A stretch of DNA of 64,000 nt from Kitasatospora phosalacinea (GCF_030268885.1 NZ_BSSA01000014.1:147446-211445); one strand, 5' to 3'. Positions 41,737 through 50,046 are shown, counted from the first letter of the stretch. Numbers and translations: made by a program. The notes: generated from the sequence alone by a model not told the origin.

Positions 41737-41752
41737 CAGTAATATGTCACAT
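41737..41752 (-). promoter_or_regulatory. GntR-type operator, site 6
   Basis: On the minus strand it reads ATGTGACATATTACTG and ends just 3 bases before the GTG of the oxidase gene. It overlaps the predicted -10 element and the likely transcription start. Confidence 0.7.
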
Positions 41753-41770
41753 GGCTTGAATCTCGGGCAA
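41741..41770 (-). promoter_or_regulatory. predicted promoter of the D-hydroxyproline dehydrogenase operon
   Basis: Minus-strand TTGCCC (41770-41765) and CATATT (41746-41741) are 18 bases apart, which would start transcription at or very near the GTG at 41734 and give a leaderless mRNA. The operator overlaps the -10 element. Confidence 0.4.
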
Positions 41771-41812
41771 GCCCCCCACCAGCACCGATCTCCCCCACCG
41801 GGCCCGGGAACG

Positions 41813-41849
41813 CGAACGGCCCCGGACCACAGGGGTCCGGGGCCGTTCG
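41813..41849 (-). terminator. terminator of the tatC transcript
   Basis: A perfect 16-bp stem (CGAACGGCCCCGGACC with GGTCCGGGGCCGTTCG) closes a 5-base loop 17 bases after the tatC stop. It separates the Tat genes from the hydroxyproline operon on the same strand. Confidence 0.75.
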
Positions 41850-41865
41850 ACCGCTCGACGGGTCG

Positions 41866-42804
41866 TCAGGTGATGTCGTCGTCGATCTGGTCGCGGCGCG
41901 CGGCCGGGATCGGCGCCGGGGCCTCCACCGGCTCCACCCCGCCGACCGACTCCGCGCCCGCCACGCTCTCGACCGTCAGGTCGACCTGGGAGGCTTCCTC
42001 GTCGCTCAGCCCGGCGTCGGGGTTGCGGGCGGCCTTGCGCTTGTCGTTCACCAGCGAGATGCCGACCGCGATGAAGTACAGCGCCCAGATCGGCGCGGCC
42101 AGCGCCAGCATCGACACCGGGTCGGCGGACGGGGTGGCGAAGGCCGCGAACACGGTGATGCCCATGACCATGGCGCGCCACCAGCCCAGCATCCGCTTGC
42201 CGGTGAGCACCCCGACCAGGTTCAGCATCACCAGGAACAGCGGCAGTTCGAAGCCCGCCCCGAACACCAGCACCATGCGGGTGACCAGGTCGAGGTAGTC
42301 CTCCACCGGCACGATCGAGGTGACGCCGTCCGCGACGAAGCTGATCAGCATCTGCGCGGTCATCGGCATGACCAGGTAGGCGAACGCCGCACCGGCGAGG
42401 AACAGCGGGGTGCCGATGGCCAGGAAGGAGATCGAGTAGCGCTTCTCGTGCTGGTGCAGACCGGGCGCCACGAACTTCCACAGCTGGTACAGCCAGACCG
42501 GGGTGGCGGCCACCACGCCCGCGGTGAGGCTGACCTTCAGCACCAGGGTGAACGGCGTCAGCAGACCGATGTTGGAGACCTGCGCGCAGTGCTCGTCGCC
42601 CGGTACCGGGTGCCCGTCCGGACCGCAGGCCGGCAGCGGGGCGATCAGGAAGTCCAGCAGCCGCTTGTTGAAGAACGCCGCGACGATCGTGAAGAAGATG
42701 ATCGCCAGCAGCGACTTGACCAGCCGGTTGCGCAGTTCGCGGAGATGGTCGGCGAGCGCCATCCGCCCCTCAGGGTCCTTGGCCGCCTTGGTCGTCTTGC
42801 TCAA
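41866..42804 (-). CDS. tatC: twin-arginine translocase subunit TatC (312 aa)
   Basis: TatC is the receptor of the Tat export system for folded proteins. The N-terminal LADHLRELRNRLVKSL, six membrane helices, and the conserved FELPLF in helix 4 region are present, as is the APIWALYFIAVGI final helix. The C-terminal tail of about 60 residues is acidic and Pro/Ala-rich. A TTG start at 42804 with GAGG 6 nt upstream gives the usual LSKTTKAAKDPEGRM beginning. It follows tatA by 61 bases. The usual streptomycete order tatA-tatC is kept. Confidence 0.93.
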   Translation of the reverse strand: MSKTTKAAKDPEGRMALADHLRELRNRLVKSLLAIIFFTIVAAFFNKRLLDFLIAPLPACGPDGHPVPGDEHCAQVSNIGLLTPFTLVLKVSLTAGVVAATPVWLYQLWKFVAPGLHQHEKRYSISFLAIGTPLFLAGAAFAYLVMPMTAQMLISFVADGVTSIVPVEDYLDLVTRMVLVFGAGFELPLFLVMLNLVGVLTGKRMLGWWRAMVMGITVFAAFATPSADPVSMLALAAPIWALYFIAVGISLVNDKRKAARNPDAGLSDEEASQVDLTVESVAGAESVGGVEPVEAPAPIPAARRDQIDDDIT

Positions 42805-42865
42805 CCCGGTCCTCGAATCGTGCGCTCGTCGTAGTCGGAGTGGTGCGGGAGCCCGACGCGGTCGT

Positions 42866-43135
42866 TCAGGCGGCCCGGTCGGTGCGGGACGCGCCCGGGG
42901 CGGCCTTGACCACCCGTTCCGGTTCGGCGGCGGGCCGCGCGGCCGGGTCGGCGGACGCGGGCGCGGCGCCCTCGCGGCCGGAGTCGAACTCCCGGCGCAG
43001 CGCCCTGCCCTCGCTCTTGAGGATCCGCAACGACCGGCCCAGCGCCCGCGCCGCGTCCGGCAGCCGCTTGCCGCCGAACAGCAGCACCGCGAAGACCGTG
43101 ACCAGCAGCAGCGAGCCGGGCGACAGGAGACGCAT
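42866..43135 (-). CDS. tatA: twin-arginine translocase subunit TatA/E type (89 aa)
   Basis: A single N-terminal membrane helix (SLLLVTVFAVLLFG) ends in the conserved Phe-Gly, followed by the amphipathic helix GKRLPDAARALGRSLRILKSEGRALRREFD and a low-complexity acidic tail. It forms the pore ring recruited by TatC. ATG 43135 has GGAG directly touching it, so the true start might lie upstream; the hydrophobic helix would then begin after a short N-terminal extension. Confidence 0.9.
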   Translation of the reverse strand: MRLLSPGSLLLVTVFAVLLFGGKRLPDAARALGRSLRILKSEGRALRREFDSGREGAAPASADPAARPAAEPERVVKAAPGASRTDRAA

Positions 43136-43267
43136 CTCCGGAGCACCGCCTTCCTTGTCCGGGAGGTCCGGGAGGCAGGGCTCCCCCTCTGCGGGCGATG
43201 GTAGCCGCTCGGGGTGTCGCCGCGGGAACCCGGTCCCCAACGATCGGGTACCGGTCCTCCCCCGCTC

Positions 43268-43423
43268 TCAGCCCGCCTCGCCCGCCCGCTGCAGCGCGGC
43301 GACCGCGCCGTCCACCTCGCGGGCCAGCGCCCGGGCGTCCAGCCACAGCCGCAGCGCGAGCACGCCGAGCACCAGCAGTCCGGCGGTGGACAGCAGGACG
43401 GCCCCGACCAGGGTCCAGTTCAC
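43268..43423 (-). CDS. small single-helix membrane protein (51 aa)
   Basis: I do not recognise a named family. One N-terminal membrane helix (WTLVGAVLLSTAGLLVLGVLALRLWLDA) is followed by a 20-residue charged/coiled segment. GTG 43423 has GGGAAGG 8 nt upstream. Its position between tatA and a zinc-ribbon gene in the same strand suggests co-expression with the tat or paf region; function is unknown. Confidence 0.65.
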   Translation of the reverse strand: MNWTLVGAVLLSTAGLLVLGVLALRLWLDARALAREVDGAVAALQRAGEAG

Positions 43424-43437
43424 GTGCGGCGCCTTCC

Positions 43438-43668
43438 CTATCCGTCCACCGGCAGCAGCCGCATGGTGTGCACGCCCGCCTCGGTGAGCGCGGCGACGAT
43501 CTTCTCCCCGGCGATCTTGCGGACGGACGCCCCGCAGGCCGGGCAGGTGAAGCCGTAGAAGGTCCGCTCCTTGCTGGCGCCGAGCGCCAGCCGGAACTCG
43601 GCGGCCGGGAGCTCGACCTTCTCCCGGCACTGCGAGCAGTACACCTTGAATCTGGTGCCGTCGGTCAC
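43438..43668 (-). CDS. small zinc-ribbon protein (76 aa)
   Basis: A four-cysteine zinc ribbon (CSQCREKVEL and CPACGASVRKIAG) is followed by a short helix and the end TMRLLPVDG. GTG 43668 lies 5 bases beyond the pafC stop, so it is co-transcribed with pafBC. Small zinc ribbons of this kind are common next to pafC in streptomycetes by my recollection; the role is unknown and could be nucleic-acid binding. Confidence 0.75.
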   Translation of the reverse strand: MTDGTRFKVYCSQCREKVELPAAEFRLALGASKERTFYGFTCPACGASVRKIAGEKIVAALTEAGVHTMRLLPVDG

Positions 43669-43673
43669 GTGGT

Positions 43674-44630
43674 TCAGACCTGTCCGTCCCGGTAGTGCTC
43701 CAGCGCGGCCAGCGCGGCGGTGCGGGCCTGTTCGGCGAGCTGGGCGGGGGCCGTGATCCGGCCGTCCCGGCCCAGCCGCAGGGCGAGGGTGCGCAGCCCG
43801 GCCGGTTCGGCGGAGCGCAGGGTGATCCGCAGGCCGCCGTCGGGGAGCTCCTCGGCGCTGTCGTGGGTGTAGTACTCGGCGACCCAGCGGCCGCCGGGGC
43901 CGACCTCGACCACCACCTGCGGGTCGTCCGCGGTGGGGGCGACCAGCCCGGCGGACAGGTCGCGGGGCTGCAGCCGGGGCGGGTTGGCGGGCTCGTCCAG
44001 CACCTTGATCTCGGCGATCCGGTCGAGCCGGAAGGTGCGCCGGTCCTCGGAGGTCCGGCACCAGCCCTCCAGGTAGGTGTGGCCCTCGGTGACCAGCCGG
44101 ATCGGGTCGACCTCGCGCTCGGTCAGCTCGCCGCGGCCGTGCGACCAGTAGCGCAGCCAGATCAGCCGGCCCTCGCTGAGGGCGCGGTCGATGTCGGCGA
44201 AGACGGTGCCCTCGGCCTCGAAGGTGACGCCGATCCGGGCGGCGGACTCGGCGTTCTCGCCCGCCGCGTCCTCGATCTTGGCGACGGCCCGGGTGAGCGC
44301 CTGCCGGTCGCGCTCGCGCAGCCCGGGCAGGCCCGCCACGGCGCGGGCGGCGACCAGCAGCGCGGTGGCCTCGTCGGCGGCCAGCCGCAGCGGCTGGGCG
44401 ACGTCGTCCACGTTGTGCCACCAGATCCGCTCGCCGTCGGTGTCGATGTCGAGCAGGTCGCCGCCGCGGAAGGACGTCCCGCACATCGGCAGCACGTTCA
44501 GGTCGCCGATCAGCTCCCGCTCGGTGATCCCGAACGCCCGCGCCACCTCGGCCACCTCGGCCCCGGGCCGCTCGCGCAGGTAGGTCACCAGCGACAGCAT
44601 CCGCCGCGTCTGGTCGATCGCGTTGCTCAT
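43674..44630 (-). CDS. pafC: WYL-domain regulator PafC (318 aa)
   Basis: PafC is half of the PafBC heterodimer, which in mycobacteria activates DNA-damage genes in a LexA-independent manner. An N-terminal winged helix (MLSLVTYLRERPGAEVAEVARAFGITERELIGDLNVL) is followed by a WYL domain with the motif region TYLEGWCRTSEDRRTFRLDRI and a C-terminal extension. ATG 44630 overlaps the pafB stop by 4 bases. The location at the proteasome locus gave the genes their name (proteasome accessory factor), though they act in transcription. Confidence 0.92.
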   Translation of the reverse strand: MSNAIDQTRRMLSLVTYLRERPGAEVAEVARAFGITERELIGDLNVLPMCGTSFRGGDLLDIDTDGERIWWHNVDDVAQPLRLAADEATALLVAARAVAGLPGLRERDRQALTRAVAKIEDAAGENAESAARIGVTFEAEGTVFADIDRALSEGRLIWLRYWSHGRGELTEREVDPIRLVTEGHTYLEGWCRTSEDRRTFRLDRIAEIKVLDEPANPPRLQPRDLSAGLVAPTADDPQVVVEVGPGGRWVAEYYTHDSAEELPDGGLRITLRSAEPAGLRTLALRLGRDGRITAPAQLAEQARTAALAALEHYRDGQV

Positions 44631-45601
44631 GCCTGCACCTCCGCGAGACCGGCGACGGCGCGCAGCCGGTCGATGACGTCGGCCCGCAGGTCCTCGGGGC
44701 CGATCACGATGACGTCGGGGCCGTACTCGGCCAGGTCGGCGCCCAGGCCGTTGCCGTACGGGATGTCCAGCTCGTCCCAGTCGGCGTCCACCGGCCGGGT
44801 CTCCAGCGCGCGCTGGCGCAGCGGGTAGGCGGCGCCGGAGCGCACCTTGACCCGCGCGACGGCGGTCGCGCCCTCGCCCGCGAACCGGGCGACCACGGCC
44901 CGGACGTCCACGTGCTCGGGCACCTCGCCGGTGAACGCGCCCGCCCGGGAGCGGACCTTGCCGGTGATCCGGGAGAGCCGGAACACCCGGGCCGAGCCGC
45001 GGTCGCGGTCGTAGCCCGCCAGGTACCAGTGGCCGCGCCAGCACTCCAGCGCCCAGGGCTCGACCGAGCGCGGCTCGGCGGTCGCGGCCCCGGCCTTGCG
45101 GTAGTCGAAGGTGACCGGGCGCCGGTCGCGGGCGGCGGTGAGCAGCGGCTCGAACGCGGCCTCCCGGCCGGGGATCCGCGGCTCCAGCGCACCGTGCTCG
45201 CGGTCCTCGGCGAACGGGACGCCGGCGGCGCGCAGCTTCTGCAGGGCGCCGCTGGCGGCGCCGGACATCTTGGCCTGCTGCCAGACCCGGGCGGCCAGCG
45301 CCAGCGCGGCGGCCTCCTCGGCGTCCAGGGCGATCTCCGGGAGGCGGTTGCGGTCGCGCCGGGCGAGGTAGCCGATCTCGCCGTCGAGCGCGTTCTCGTC
45401 CACGTCGATGATCAGTCCGAGTTCCCGCAGGTCGTCCTTGTCGCGCTCGAACATCCGGTTGAAGGCGTCCTCGGAGCCCTGCTGCCAGGCCTCCCGGTAC
45501 GCCTCGACGGATTCGCGCAGCTCTTTCTTGGAGAGCGGACGCCGGGTGTTCATCAGGCACAGGGCGAGGTTCATCAGCCGCTCTGCCTTGGCGATCGCCA
45601 T
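44627..45601 (-). CDS. pafB: WYL-domain regulator PafB (324 aa)
   Basis: The N-terminal helix-turn-helix (KAERLMNLALCLMNTRRPLSKKELRESVEAYR) is preceded by no extension. The WYL domain has HWYLAGYDRDRGSARVFRLSRI, the arginine-rich ligand pocket thought to sense single-stranded DNA. It pairs with PafC immediately downstream. ATG 45601 is the only plausible start. A strong hairpin between it and the FKBP gene upstream sets the 5' limit of the unit. Confidence 0.93.
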   Translation of the reverse strand: MAIAKAERLMNLALCLMNTRRPLSKKELRESVEAYREAWQQGSEDAFNRMFERDKDDLRELGLIIDVDENALDGEIGYLARRDRNRLPEIALDAEEAAALALAARVWQQAKMSGAASGALQKLRAAGVPFAEDREHGALEPRIPGREAAFEPLLTAARDRRPVTFDYRKAGAATAEPRSVEPWALECWRGHWYLAGYDRDRGSARVFRLSRITGKVRSRAGAFTGEVPEHVDVRAVVARFAGEGATAVARVKVRSGAAYPLRQRALETRPVDADWDELDIPYGNGLGADLAEYGPDVIVIGPEDLRADVIDRLRAVAGLAEVQA

Positions 45602-45668
45602 CGCTGACCCTTCCTCCGATCGGGGGTGACCTGCCTGACCGTACCGGTACGGGCACGTTCAGAGAAAG

Positions 45669-45704
45669 CCGGACCCCCGGCTCCTGGCGGAGCCGGGGGT
45701 CCGG
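45669..45704 (-). terminator. terminator after the FKBP gene
   Basis: A 15-bp perfect stem (CCGGACCCCCGGCTC with its complement) and a 6-base loop lie 15 bases past the FKBP stop and 67 bases before the pafB start. It should end the FKBP transcript. Confidence 0.8.
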
Positions 45705-45718
45705 TGGTGCGTCCGAGG

Positions 45719-46090
45719 TCAGACGCCCAGCAGGTCCACCACGAAGATCAGGGTGGAGCCGGCCGGGATGAGCGGGCTCGGCGACTGGTTGCCGTAGGCC
45801 AGGTGCGGCGGGATGACCAGCTCGCGGCGGCCGCCGACGCGCATGCCCTCGACGCCCTGGTCCCAGCCCTTGATGACCCGTCCCTTGCCGAGCGGGAACT
45901 TGAAGGTCTGGCCGCGGTTCCACGAGGCGTCGAACTCCTCGCCGGAGGCGAAGGTGACACCCACGTAGTGGACCTCGACGGTCGCCCCGGCCTTGGCCTC
46001 GGCGCCGTCGCCGACCACGATGTCGCGGATCTGGAGCTCGCTCGGGGCGTCGCCGCCCGGGAAGTCGATCTCCGGCTTGGTCAGGCTCAC
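45719..46090 (-). CDS. FKBP-type peptidyl-prolyl isomerase, cytoplasmic (123 aa)
   Basis: This is a single FKBP domain with the conserved pocket residues: VEVHYVG, FDASWNRGQTFKFPLG, VIKGWDQGVEGMRVGGRRELVIPP and LAYGNQSPSPLIPAGSTLIFVVDLL. There is no signal peptide. It catalyses cis-trans isomerisation of Xaa-Pro bonds and is the first, intact member of a row of three FKBP genes. GTG 46090 gives the usual SLTKPEIDFP beginning of actinobacterial homologues. Confidence 0.93.
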   Translation of the reverse strand: MSLTKPEIDFPGGDAPSELQIRDIVVGDGAEAKAGATVEVHYVGVTFASGEEFDASWNRGQTFKFPLGKGRVIKGWDQGVEGMRVGGRRELVIPPHLAYGNQSPSPLIPAGSTLIFVVDLLGV

Positions 46091-46149
46091 GATTGCTCTT
46101 CTCGTTCGGTTGCGTGAACGGGGTTCATCCTAGGCGCACCGACGGCGCG

Positions 46150-47436
46150 TCAGCTGTCGCCGCCGACGCCCGCGTCCAGGATGTCCACCACGAACACCAG
46201 GGTGGAGTTGGCCGGGATGCTGTCGCTGGCCTTGTCCTTGTAGCCCAGCGAGGCGGGGATGACCAGCTCGACCCGGCTGCCGATGTTCTGGCCGACGATG
46301 CCCTTGTCCCAGCCCTCGATGACGCTGCCGGCGCCGGTGGTGAAGGTGAACGCCTGCCCGCGGTCGAGCGAGGAGTCGAACTTCTTGCCGTCCTTGTAGA
46401 GCACGCCGGTGTACTGCACCAGCACCTTCTCGCCGGACTCGATCTTGCGGCCCTTGCCCTGGATGAGCACGTGGCTCTTCAGGTCGGTCGGGTCCGCGGC
46501 GCCCGGGACGGGGGTGATCTCGGCGGGCTTGTTGCCGTTGTCCTTGACCTGCGGGAAGTCCGCGGGCGGCGGGGTCACGTCACCGGAGACCACCGCGTTC
46601 GGCGCGGTGGACTGCCGGATGTCCAGCACGAACACCAGGCTGTCGGTGCCCCCGATGCCCAGTTGCTGGCTGCCCTGCGGGCCGAACGCGGCCGCGGGCG
46701 GGGCGACCACCAGCAGGCGGCTGCCCGCCTTGTGGCCCTCGACGGCGTTGTCCAGCGCCGCGATCAGCGACCCGGCACCGGCCTGGTAGAGCTGCGGCTT
46801 GCCGTTCTGCTCCCCGTACGAACCGGGGATCTCCTTGCCGGTCTGCCAGTCCATCGCGGTGTAGTCGACGGAGACCCAGTTGCCCTTCTCGACCTTCGCG
46901 CCGTTGCCCGCGGTCAGCTCCTTGACCACGAAGGTGCCGTCGGGCGCCTCCTTGGGCAGCGTGATGGTGGCCTTGGAGCCGAAGTCGCCGGAGACGGTGG
47001 GCAGCACCTTGGCGCTGTCCTTGATCGGCGGCACCGGCTGCTGGGTCGGCGCGTCCGAGGCGCCCGCACTGGGGCTGGCCGTCGCGGAGTCCGCCTTGGC
47101 GGCGGGCTTGCTGCCGCCGTCCTTGTTGACGTAGTACAGCGTCACGCCGGAGGCGATCAGCAGGACCGCCAGGACCGAACCCAGGATGACGCCGAGCCGG
47201 CCCACCCCGCCCGGGTCCTGGTCGTACCCGGCCTCGGAGAGCGGGACCTTGCGCTGGTTGGACGCGAAGACCTGCGGGGCCTGCTCGCCCTTGGCGTCCG
47301 GGTTGACCGGGTTGGTCGGCGGCGCCCAGCCCGCCTGGGTCAGGATCTCCGCGGGGACGACGATCGACTCGCGGTCCAGGGGAGGCTTGTTCCCGGTGTT
47401 GTCGGCCTCGCCCGGGCTCGACGCTTTCTCAGACAT
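46150..47436 (-). CDS. membrane-anchored tandem FKBP-type isomerase (428 aa)
   Basis: Residues 1-80 are cytoplasmic, then one membrane helix (about 83-103: LGVILGSVLAVLLIASGVTLYYV), a linker of about 45 Ala/Ser/Pro-rich residues, and two FKBP domains. The first (about 150-280; VSVDYTAMDWQTGKEIPGSY, then SRLLVVAPPAAAFGPQG) departs from the consensus in several pocket residues and may be structural. The second (about 310-428; VLVQYTGVLYKDGKKFDSSLDRGQ, VIEGWDKGIVGQNIGSRVELVIP, SIPANSTLVFVVDIL) is complete. The topology places the isomerase outside the membrane, to help fold exported proteins. It lies beside the third FKBP, with 113 bases between. Confidence 0.88.
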   Translation of the reverse strand: MSEKASSPGEADNTGNKPPLDRESIVVPAEILTQAGWAPPTNPVNPDAKGEQAPQVFASNQRKVPLSEAGYDQDPGGVGRLGVILGSVLAVLLIASGVTLYYVNKDGGSKPAAKADSATASPSAGASDAPTQQPVPPIKDSAKVLPTVSGDFGSKATITLPKEAPDGTFVVKELTAGNGAKVEKGNWVSVDYTAMDWQTGKEIPGSYGEQNGKPQLYQAGAGSLIAALDNAVEGHKAGSRLLVVAPPAAAFGPQGSQQLGIGGTDSLVFVLDIRQSTAPNAVVSGDVTPPPADFPQVKDNGNKPAEITPVPGAADPTDLKSHVLIQGKGRKIESGEKVLVQYTGVLYKDGKKFDSSLDRGQAFTFTTGAGSVIEGWDKGIVGQNIGSRVELVIPASLGYKDKASDSIPANSTLVFVVDILDAGVGGDS

Positions 47437-47549
47437 GACTCCCCATTCGACTCGCCCGACGACGCGTGTACCACTGGTGCGGGGCAGCAGTATGCCAGGT
47501 CGGCATGAGAGCCGTTCGAACCGGTCCGCGCCCCGCTGTCAGGCGGTTC

Positions 47550-48545
47550 TCAGACGGCTTCCAGGATGTCGATCACGAACACCAGGGTGGAGTTCGCCGG
47601 GATCGACCCGCTGGCCTGGTCGCCGTAGCCCAGCGCGGGCGGCACCACCAGCATCACCCGGCTGCCGACGGTCTTGCCGACCAGCCCCTGGTCCCACCCC
47701 TTGATCAGGCTGCCGGTGCCGACCTGCAGCGCCTGCGCGCCGCCGTGGTTCCACGAGGAGTCGAACTGCTTGCCGTCGGCCCAGGTCACGCCGGTGTACT
47801 GGACCAGCAGCGTCTGCCCGCTCTGCACCTCCGGGCCGGTGCCCTTGACCAGCACGTACTGCTGCAGGTCGGTGGGCGGCTGCTGGCCGGAGGGGACGGT
47901 GATGGTGGGCGCGGCCTTGCCGTTGTCCTTCACCTGCGGGGCGTTCGCGGGCGGCTGGGTGAGCTCCCCGGGGATGGTGGTGTCCGGCGGCGTCGCGCTC
48001 ACCACGTCCAGCACGAACACCACGGTGTCGTCCTTGCCGACGCCCAGCGCGCTCGACCCCTGGCTGCCGAACCCCGCCGCGGGCGGGGCGACCACCAGCA
48101 GCCGGGAGCCCACCTTCTTGCCGACCACGCTCTGGTCGAACGCGGGCACCAACTGCCCGCTGCCCGCCTGGTACAGCTGCGGCTTGCCGCCGGAGTCGTA
48201 GGAGCTGGAGAGGTCCTTGCCGCTGGTCCAGTCCTTGACGGTGTAGTTGACCGTCACCCAGTCGCCCTTCTTGACCTCCGCCCCGGAGCCCTCGCTCACG
48301 GTGCTCACCACGAAGGCGCCGCTCGGCTGCCCGGGCGGCAGCGTGATCGTCGCCTTCGAGCCGAAGTCGCCGCTGACGGTCGGCATCGGCGAGGCGGACG
48401 CCACCGGGCTCGGCACCTGGACCGCGGAGGCCGAGGAGGCGGGGGGCGTCGTCGCGGCGGACTTCCCGGACCCGTCCGAACTGCTGCATCCGGCGATCAG
48501 CACGGCGGTCAGGGGAACGGTGAGCAGGCAGGCGGTTCGACGCAT
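47550..48545 (-). CDS. lipoprotein tandem FKBP-type isomerase (331 aa)
   Basis: The signal peptide ends in a lipobox (LIAGC, Cys20), then a Ser/Ala linker and two FKBP domains. The first (about 60-190; VTVNYTVKDWTSGKDLSSSYDSGGK) is degenerate like that of its neighbour; the second (about 210-331; LLVQYTGVTWADGKQFDSSWNHGG, LIKGWDQGLVGKTVGSRVMLVVPP, SIPANSTLVFVIDIL) is complete. The two large FKBPs share the same segments (GDFGSKATITLP, PPAAGFG/PPAAAFG), so they are duplicates with different membrane anchors. It probably assists folding of secreted proteins outside the cell. Confidence 0.88.
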   Translation of the reverse strand: MRRTACLLTVPLTAVLIAGCSSSDGSGKSAATTPPASSASAVQVPSPVASASPMPTVSGDFGSKATITLPPGQPSGAFVVSTVSEGSGAEVKKGDWVTVNYTVKDWTSGKDLSSSYDSGGKPQLYQAGSGQLVPAFDQSVVGKKVGSRLLVVAPPAAGFGSQGSSALGVGKDDTVVFVLDVVSATPPDTTIPGELTQPPANAPQVKDNGKAAPTITVPSGQQPPTDLQQYVLVKGTGPEVQSGQTLLVQYTGVTWADGKQFDSSWNHGGAQALQVGTGSLIKGWDQGLVGKTVGSRVMLVVPPALGYGDQASGSIPANSTLVFVIDILEAV

Positions 48546-48624
48546 GGCGTCAGCCTATGACCCGATTCGTCCGGTCCGTCGGAGGCGCTCGGCGCGCCTC
48601 CGACGGACCGTCACGGCCGGCCGG

Positions 48625-49986
48625 TCACATCCCGGCGATCAGCTTCTCCACCCGCTCGTCGACCGAACGGAACGGGTCCTTGCACAGCACGGTGCGCTGC
48701 GCCTGGTCGTTCAGCTTCAGGTGCACCCAGTCGACGGTGAAGTCGCGGCGCTGCTCCTGGGCGCGGCGGATGAAGTCGCCGCGCAGCCGGGCCCGGGTGG
48801 TCTGCGGGGGCACCGACTTGCCCTGGAAGGTCAGCAGGTCGGTGGTGACCCGCTGGGCCTGGCCGTTCTTCTGCAGCAGGTAGAACAGGCCGCGGCGGCG
48901 GTGGATGTCGTGGTAGGCCAGGTCGATCTGGGCGACCCGCGGGTTGGACATGGTCATCTGGTGCTTGGCCCGGTACTTCTCGATCAGCTGGTACTTCATG
49001 ATCCAGTCGATCTCGGTGCCGACCTTGGCCAGGTCCTCGCTGCGCACCGCCTCCAGGGTGCGGCCCCACAGGTCCAGCACCCGGGCCACGGTGCCCTCGT
49101 TGAGGCCCTTGCGGTCGGCGAACTCCAGCGCCTTGGTGTAGTACTCCTCCTGGATCTCCAGCGCGGAGGCCTCCCGGCCGTTGGCCAGCCGGACCTGGTG
49201 GGTGCCGGTCAGGTCGTGGCTGACCTCGCGGATCGCCCGGATCGGGTTCTCCAGCGTGAGGTCCCGCATCACCACCCCGGCCTCGATCAGCCGCAGCACC
49301 AGGTCCGTGGCGCCGACCTTGAGCAGCGTGGTGGTCTCCGACATGTTGGAGTCGCCGACGATGACGTGCAGCCGCCGGTAGCGCTCGGCGTCGGCGTGCG
49401 GCTCGTCGCGGGTGTTGATGATCGGACGGGAGCGGGTGGTCGCCGAGCTGACGCCCTCCCAGATGTGCTCGGCCCGCTGGCTGACGCAGTACACCGCGCC
49501 GCGCGGGGTCTGCAGCACCTTCCCCGCCCCGCAGATCAGCTGCCGGGTCACCAGGAACGGGATCAGCACGTCCGCCAGCCGGGAGAACTCGCCGTGCCGG
49601 GCCACCAGGTAGTTCTCGTGGCAGCCGTAGGAGTTGCCGGCCGAGTCGGTGTTGTTCTTGAACAGGTAGACGTCCCCGGCGATGCCCTCCTCGTGCAGCC
49701 GCCGCTCCGCGTCCACCAGCAGGCCCTCGAGGATCCGCTCGCCGGACTTGTCGTGCGTGACCAGCTCGGTGACGTCGTCGCACTCGGGGGTCGCGTACTC
49801 GGGGTGGGAGCCGACGTCGAGGTAGAGGCGGGCGCCGTTCTTCAGGAAGACGTTGCTGCTGCGGCCCCAGGAGACGACCCGGCGGAAGAGGTAGCGGGCC
49901 ACCTCGTCCGGCGACAGGCGGCGCTGGCCCCGGAAGGTGCAGGTGACGCCGTACTCGTTCTCCAGCCCGAAAATTCGACGGTCCAT
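48625..49986 (-). CDS. pafA: Pup-protein ligase PafA (453 aa)
   Basis: PafA attaches Pup to lysines of target proteins, using ATP to activate the terminal Glu of Pup. The family opening (DRRIFGLENEYGVTCTFRG, with metal-binding Glu residues) and the substrate region (FKNNTDSAGNSYGCHENYL) are present, as in glutamine-synthetase-like ligases. It shares about the same fold with Dop, whose opening is GIETEYG. ATG 49986 and the length fit the family. It lies after prcA with a strong hairpin between, so it can be expressed separately. Confidence 0.95.
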   Translation of the reverse strand: MDRRIFGLENEYGVTCTFRGQRRLSPDEVARYLFRRVVSWGRSSNVFLKNGARLYLDVGSHPEYATPECDDVTELVTHDKSGERILEGLLVDAERRLHEEGIAGDVYLFKNNTDSAGNSYGCHENYLVARHGEFSRLADVLIPFLVTRQLICGAGKVLQTPRGAVYCVSQRAEHIWEGVSSATTRSRPIINTRDEPHADAERYRRLHVIVGDSNMSETTTLLKVGATDLVLRLIEAGVVMRDLTLENPIRAIREVSHDLTGTHQVRLANGREASALEIQEEYYTKALEFADRKGLNEGTVARVLDLWGRTLEAVRSEDLAKVGTEIDWIMKYQLIEKYRAKHQMTMSNPRVAQIDLAYHDIHRRRGLFYLLQKNGQAQRVTTDLLTFQGKSVPPQTTRARLRGDFIRRAQEQRRDFTVDWVHLKLNDQAQRTVLCKDPFRSVDERVEKLIAGM

Positions 49987-50046
49987 GTGCGACTCTTCTC
50001 TGTTCGAAGCTCGGTGGAACCCCTCGGTGGCGGTGGGTGGACCGTC

